Shown: piece by piece, positions 63,497-64,000 of the stretch
How the letters are laid out: every line of letters starts with the position of its first letter
Numbering within the stretch: the first letter of the stretch is position 1
Source: Rhizomicrobium sp.
GTDB lineage: Bacteria; Pseudomonadota; Alphaproteobacteria; Micropepsales; Micropepsaceae
NCBI GenBank assembly: GCA_037200985.1
Contig: JBBCGJ010000001.1
Coordinates: forward strand, 1,030,756-1,094,755
DNA length: 64,000 nt
Reading direction: 5' to 3'
Notes under the pieces: generated by a model
What the model saw: only the letters and a program-made list of their open reading frames with translations
What the model was told of the DNA's origin: nothing
Database searches by the model: none
Made by a program: the position numbers and the translations under genes

Positions 63497-64000
63497 CAGT
63501 CCTCCTCGGGGGCTTCCACCTTGCGGAACGGCCCGCGCTCGGCCAGCTCCTCGATATGTTCGGCGACGGCCGCGCGCTCGCGTTTCAGATAATCGTCGAC
63601 GGCGCGGCGCAGGCCCTCATGGGCGATGTAATGCGCGCTGTAGGTCGGCGTCGGCATGTAGCCGCGCAAGAGCTTGTGCGCGCCCTGGGCGCCCGCCTCG
63701 ACCTTCGCGAACTTGTTCTGAATGGCGAAGTCGATCGCCTGGTAATAGCAGGTCTCGAAATGCAGGAACGGCACGAACTCGGTGCAGCCCCAGTTGCGGC
63801 CATAGAGCACGCCGCCGCCGGCGAAGTTCAGCGCCCCGGCGATGGTGCGGCCGCCGCGCCGCGCGAAGATGAGGACGACCTGGTCCGCCATGCTGGCGCC
63901 GATCCGGCTGAAGAAGTCCCGCGTGAGATAGGGCCGGCCCCATTTGCGCCCGCCGGTGTCCATGTAGAACTCGAAAAACGTGTCCCAATGGCCCTCGGTG
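63496..64000 (-). CDS. GNAT/peptidogalycan-biosynthesis-type acyltransferase, C-terminal part (truncated by window)
   Basis: Only the C-terminal 167 or so residues are visible; the start lies beyond position 64000. The frame runs through TEGHWDTFFEFYMDTGGRKW, then GRPYLTRDFFSRIGASM, RRGGRTIAGALNFAGGGVLY, GRNWGCTEFVPFLHFETCYY, and ends in an acidic tail (KVEAPEED). The YMDTGGRKWG and GRNWG...HFE...CYYQAIDFAI blocks are characteristic of the COG3146/DUF482 family, a GNAT-like fold often annotated peptidogalycan biosynthesis. The true substrate is not established. An apparent ATG at 63963 is internal. Confidence 0.85.
   Translation of the reverse strand, partial: TEGHWDTFFEFYMDTGGRKWGRPYLTRDFFSRIGASMADQVVLIFARRGGRTIAGALNFAGGGVLYGRNWGCTEFVPFLHFETCYYQAIDFAIQNKFAKVEAGAQGAHKLLRGYMPTPTYSAHYIAHEGLRRAVDDYLKRERAAVAEHIEELAERGPFRKVEAPEED

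Overview
This is a chromosomal window from a GC-rich bacterium, almost certainly an alphaproteobacterium. The evidence is the S10/spc/alpha ribosomal operon order, an ATP12-type F1-ATPase assembly chaperone, a phasin gene beside clpS-clpA, a DUF1489 gene, a membrane-anchored TIM14-like J-protein, and a SPOR-domain D,D-carboxypeptidase. A lineage near Rhizomicrobium/Micropepsales is only a guess. I see no prophage, insertion sequence or CRISPR array. The window is dense with genes, with many 1-4 bp start/stop overlaps.

Layout. (1) 1-12.1 kb: rpsC to adk, then a 1.35 kb interruption holding a secreted orphan protein, a probable frameshifted lipoprotein gene, a hairpin, a strong sigma70-type promoter and a leader with competing hairpins; then rpsM-rpsK-rpoA-rplQ and a strong terminator. 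(2) 12.1-20.5 kb: a degenerate GGDEF/EAL-like protein, an HtrA/DegP protease, an outer-membrane barrel, rarA, a fluoride riboswitch with crcB, and an overlapping rluC-bicupin-ATP12 operon. (3) 20.5-30.5 kb: propionyl-CoA carboxylase beta and alpha genes separated by a membrane protein, a lipoprotein, a RidA protein and a FUSC transporter-like protein; then a TonB-dependent receptor. (4) 30.7-38.7 kb: acylphosphatase, a small COX1-like membrane protein, lipB, an orphan FliN-like gene, a siroheme dehydrogenase-like gene overlapping cysH, tRNA-Leu(GAG), a divergent SDR/HxlR pair, a RibD-C reductase and two tandem Cfa paralogues. (5) 38.9-49 kb: leucine catabolism (isovaleryl-CoA dehydrogenase, thiolase, methylcrotonyl-CoA carboxylase beta and alpha) interrupted by a VapBC-type module, a flavin reductase-like gene and small genes. 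(6) 49-64 kb: panC, putA, an ArsR-SRPBCC operon, a VWA-like/J-protein pair, a SPOR D,D-carboxypeptidase, phasin, clpS-clpA, a DUF559 nuclease-like gene, GFA, NTF2-like, Pmp3-like, ABM, HIT and GNAT genes (the last truncated by the window edge).

Metabolic theme: the two acyl-CoA carboxylases, isovaleryl-CoA dehydrogenase, thiolase, PutA and phasin fit a heterotroph that burns branched-chain amino acids and proline and stores polyhydroxyalkanoate.

The most unusual structure is a set of four families of short intergenic palindromic repeats, called A to D here. Family C occurs twice as an inverted pair. One pair is separated by 14 bp; the other encloses a single DUF559 (PD-(D/E)XK-like) gene whose C-terminal tail is encoded by the repeat. 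This looks like a small repeat-plus-nuclease cassette and is my main candidate for an undescribed element. Other points of interest are the split alpha operon with its leader, perfect palindromic operators at the TA and ArsR genes, repeats inside the spc operon, and a 40-residue N-terminal extension on ribosomal protein L5.
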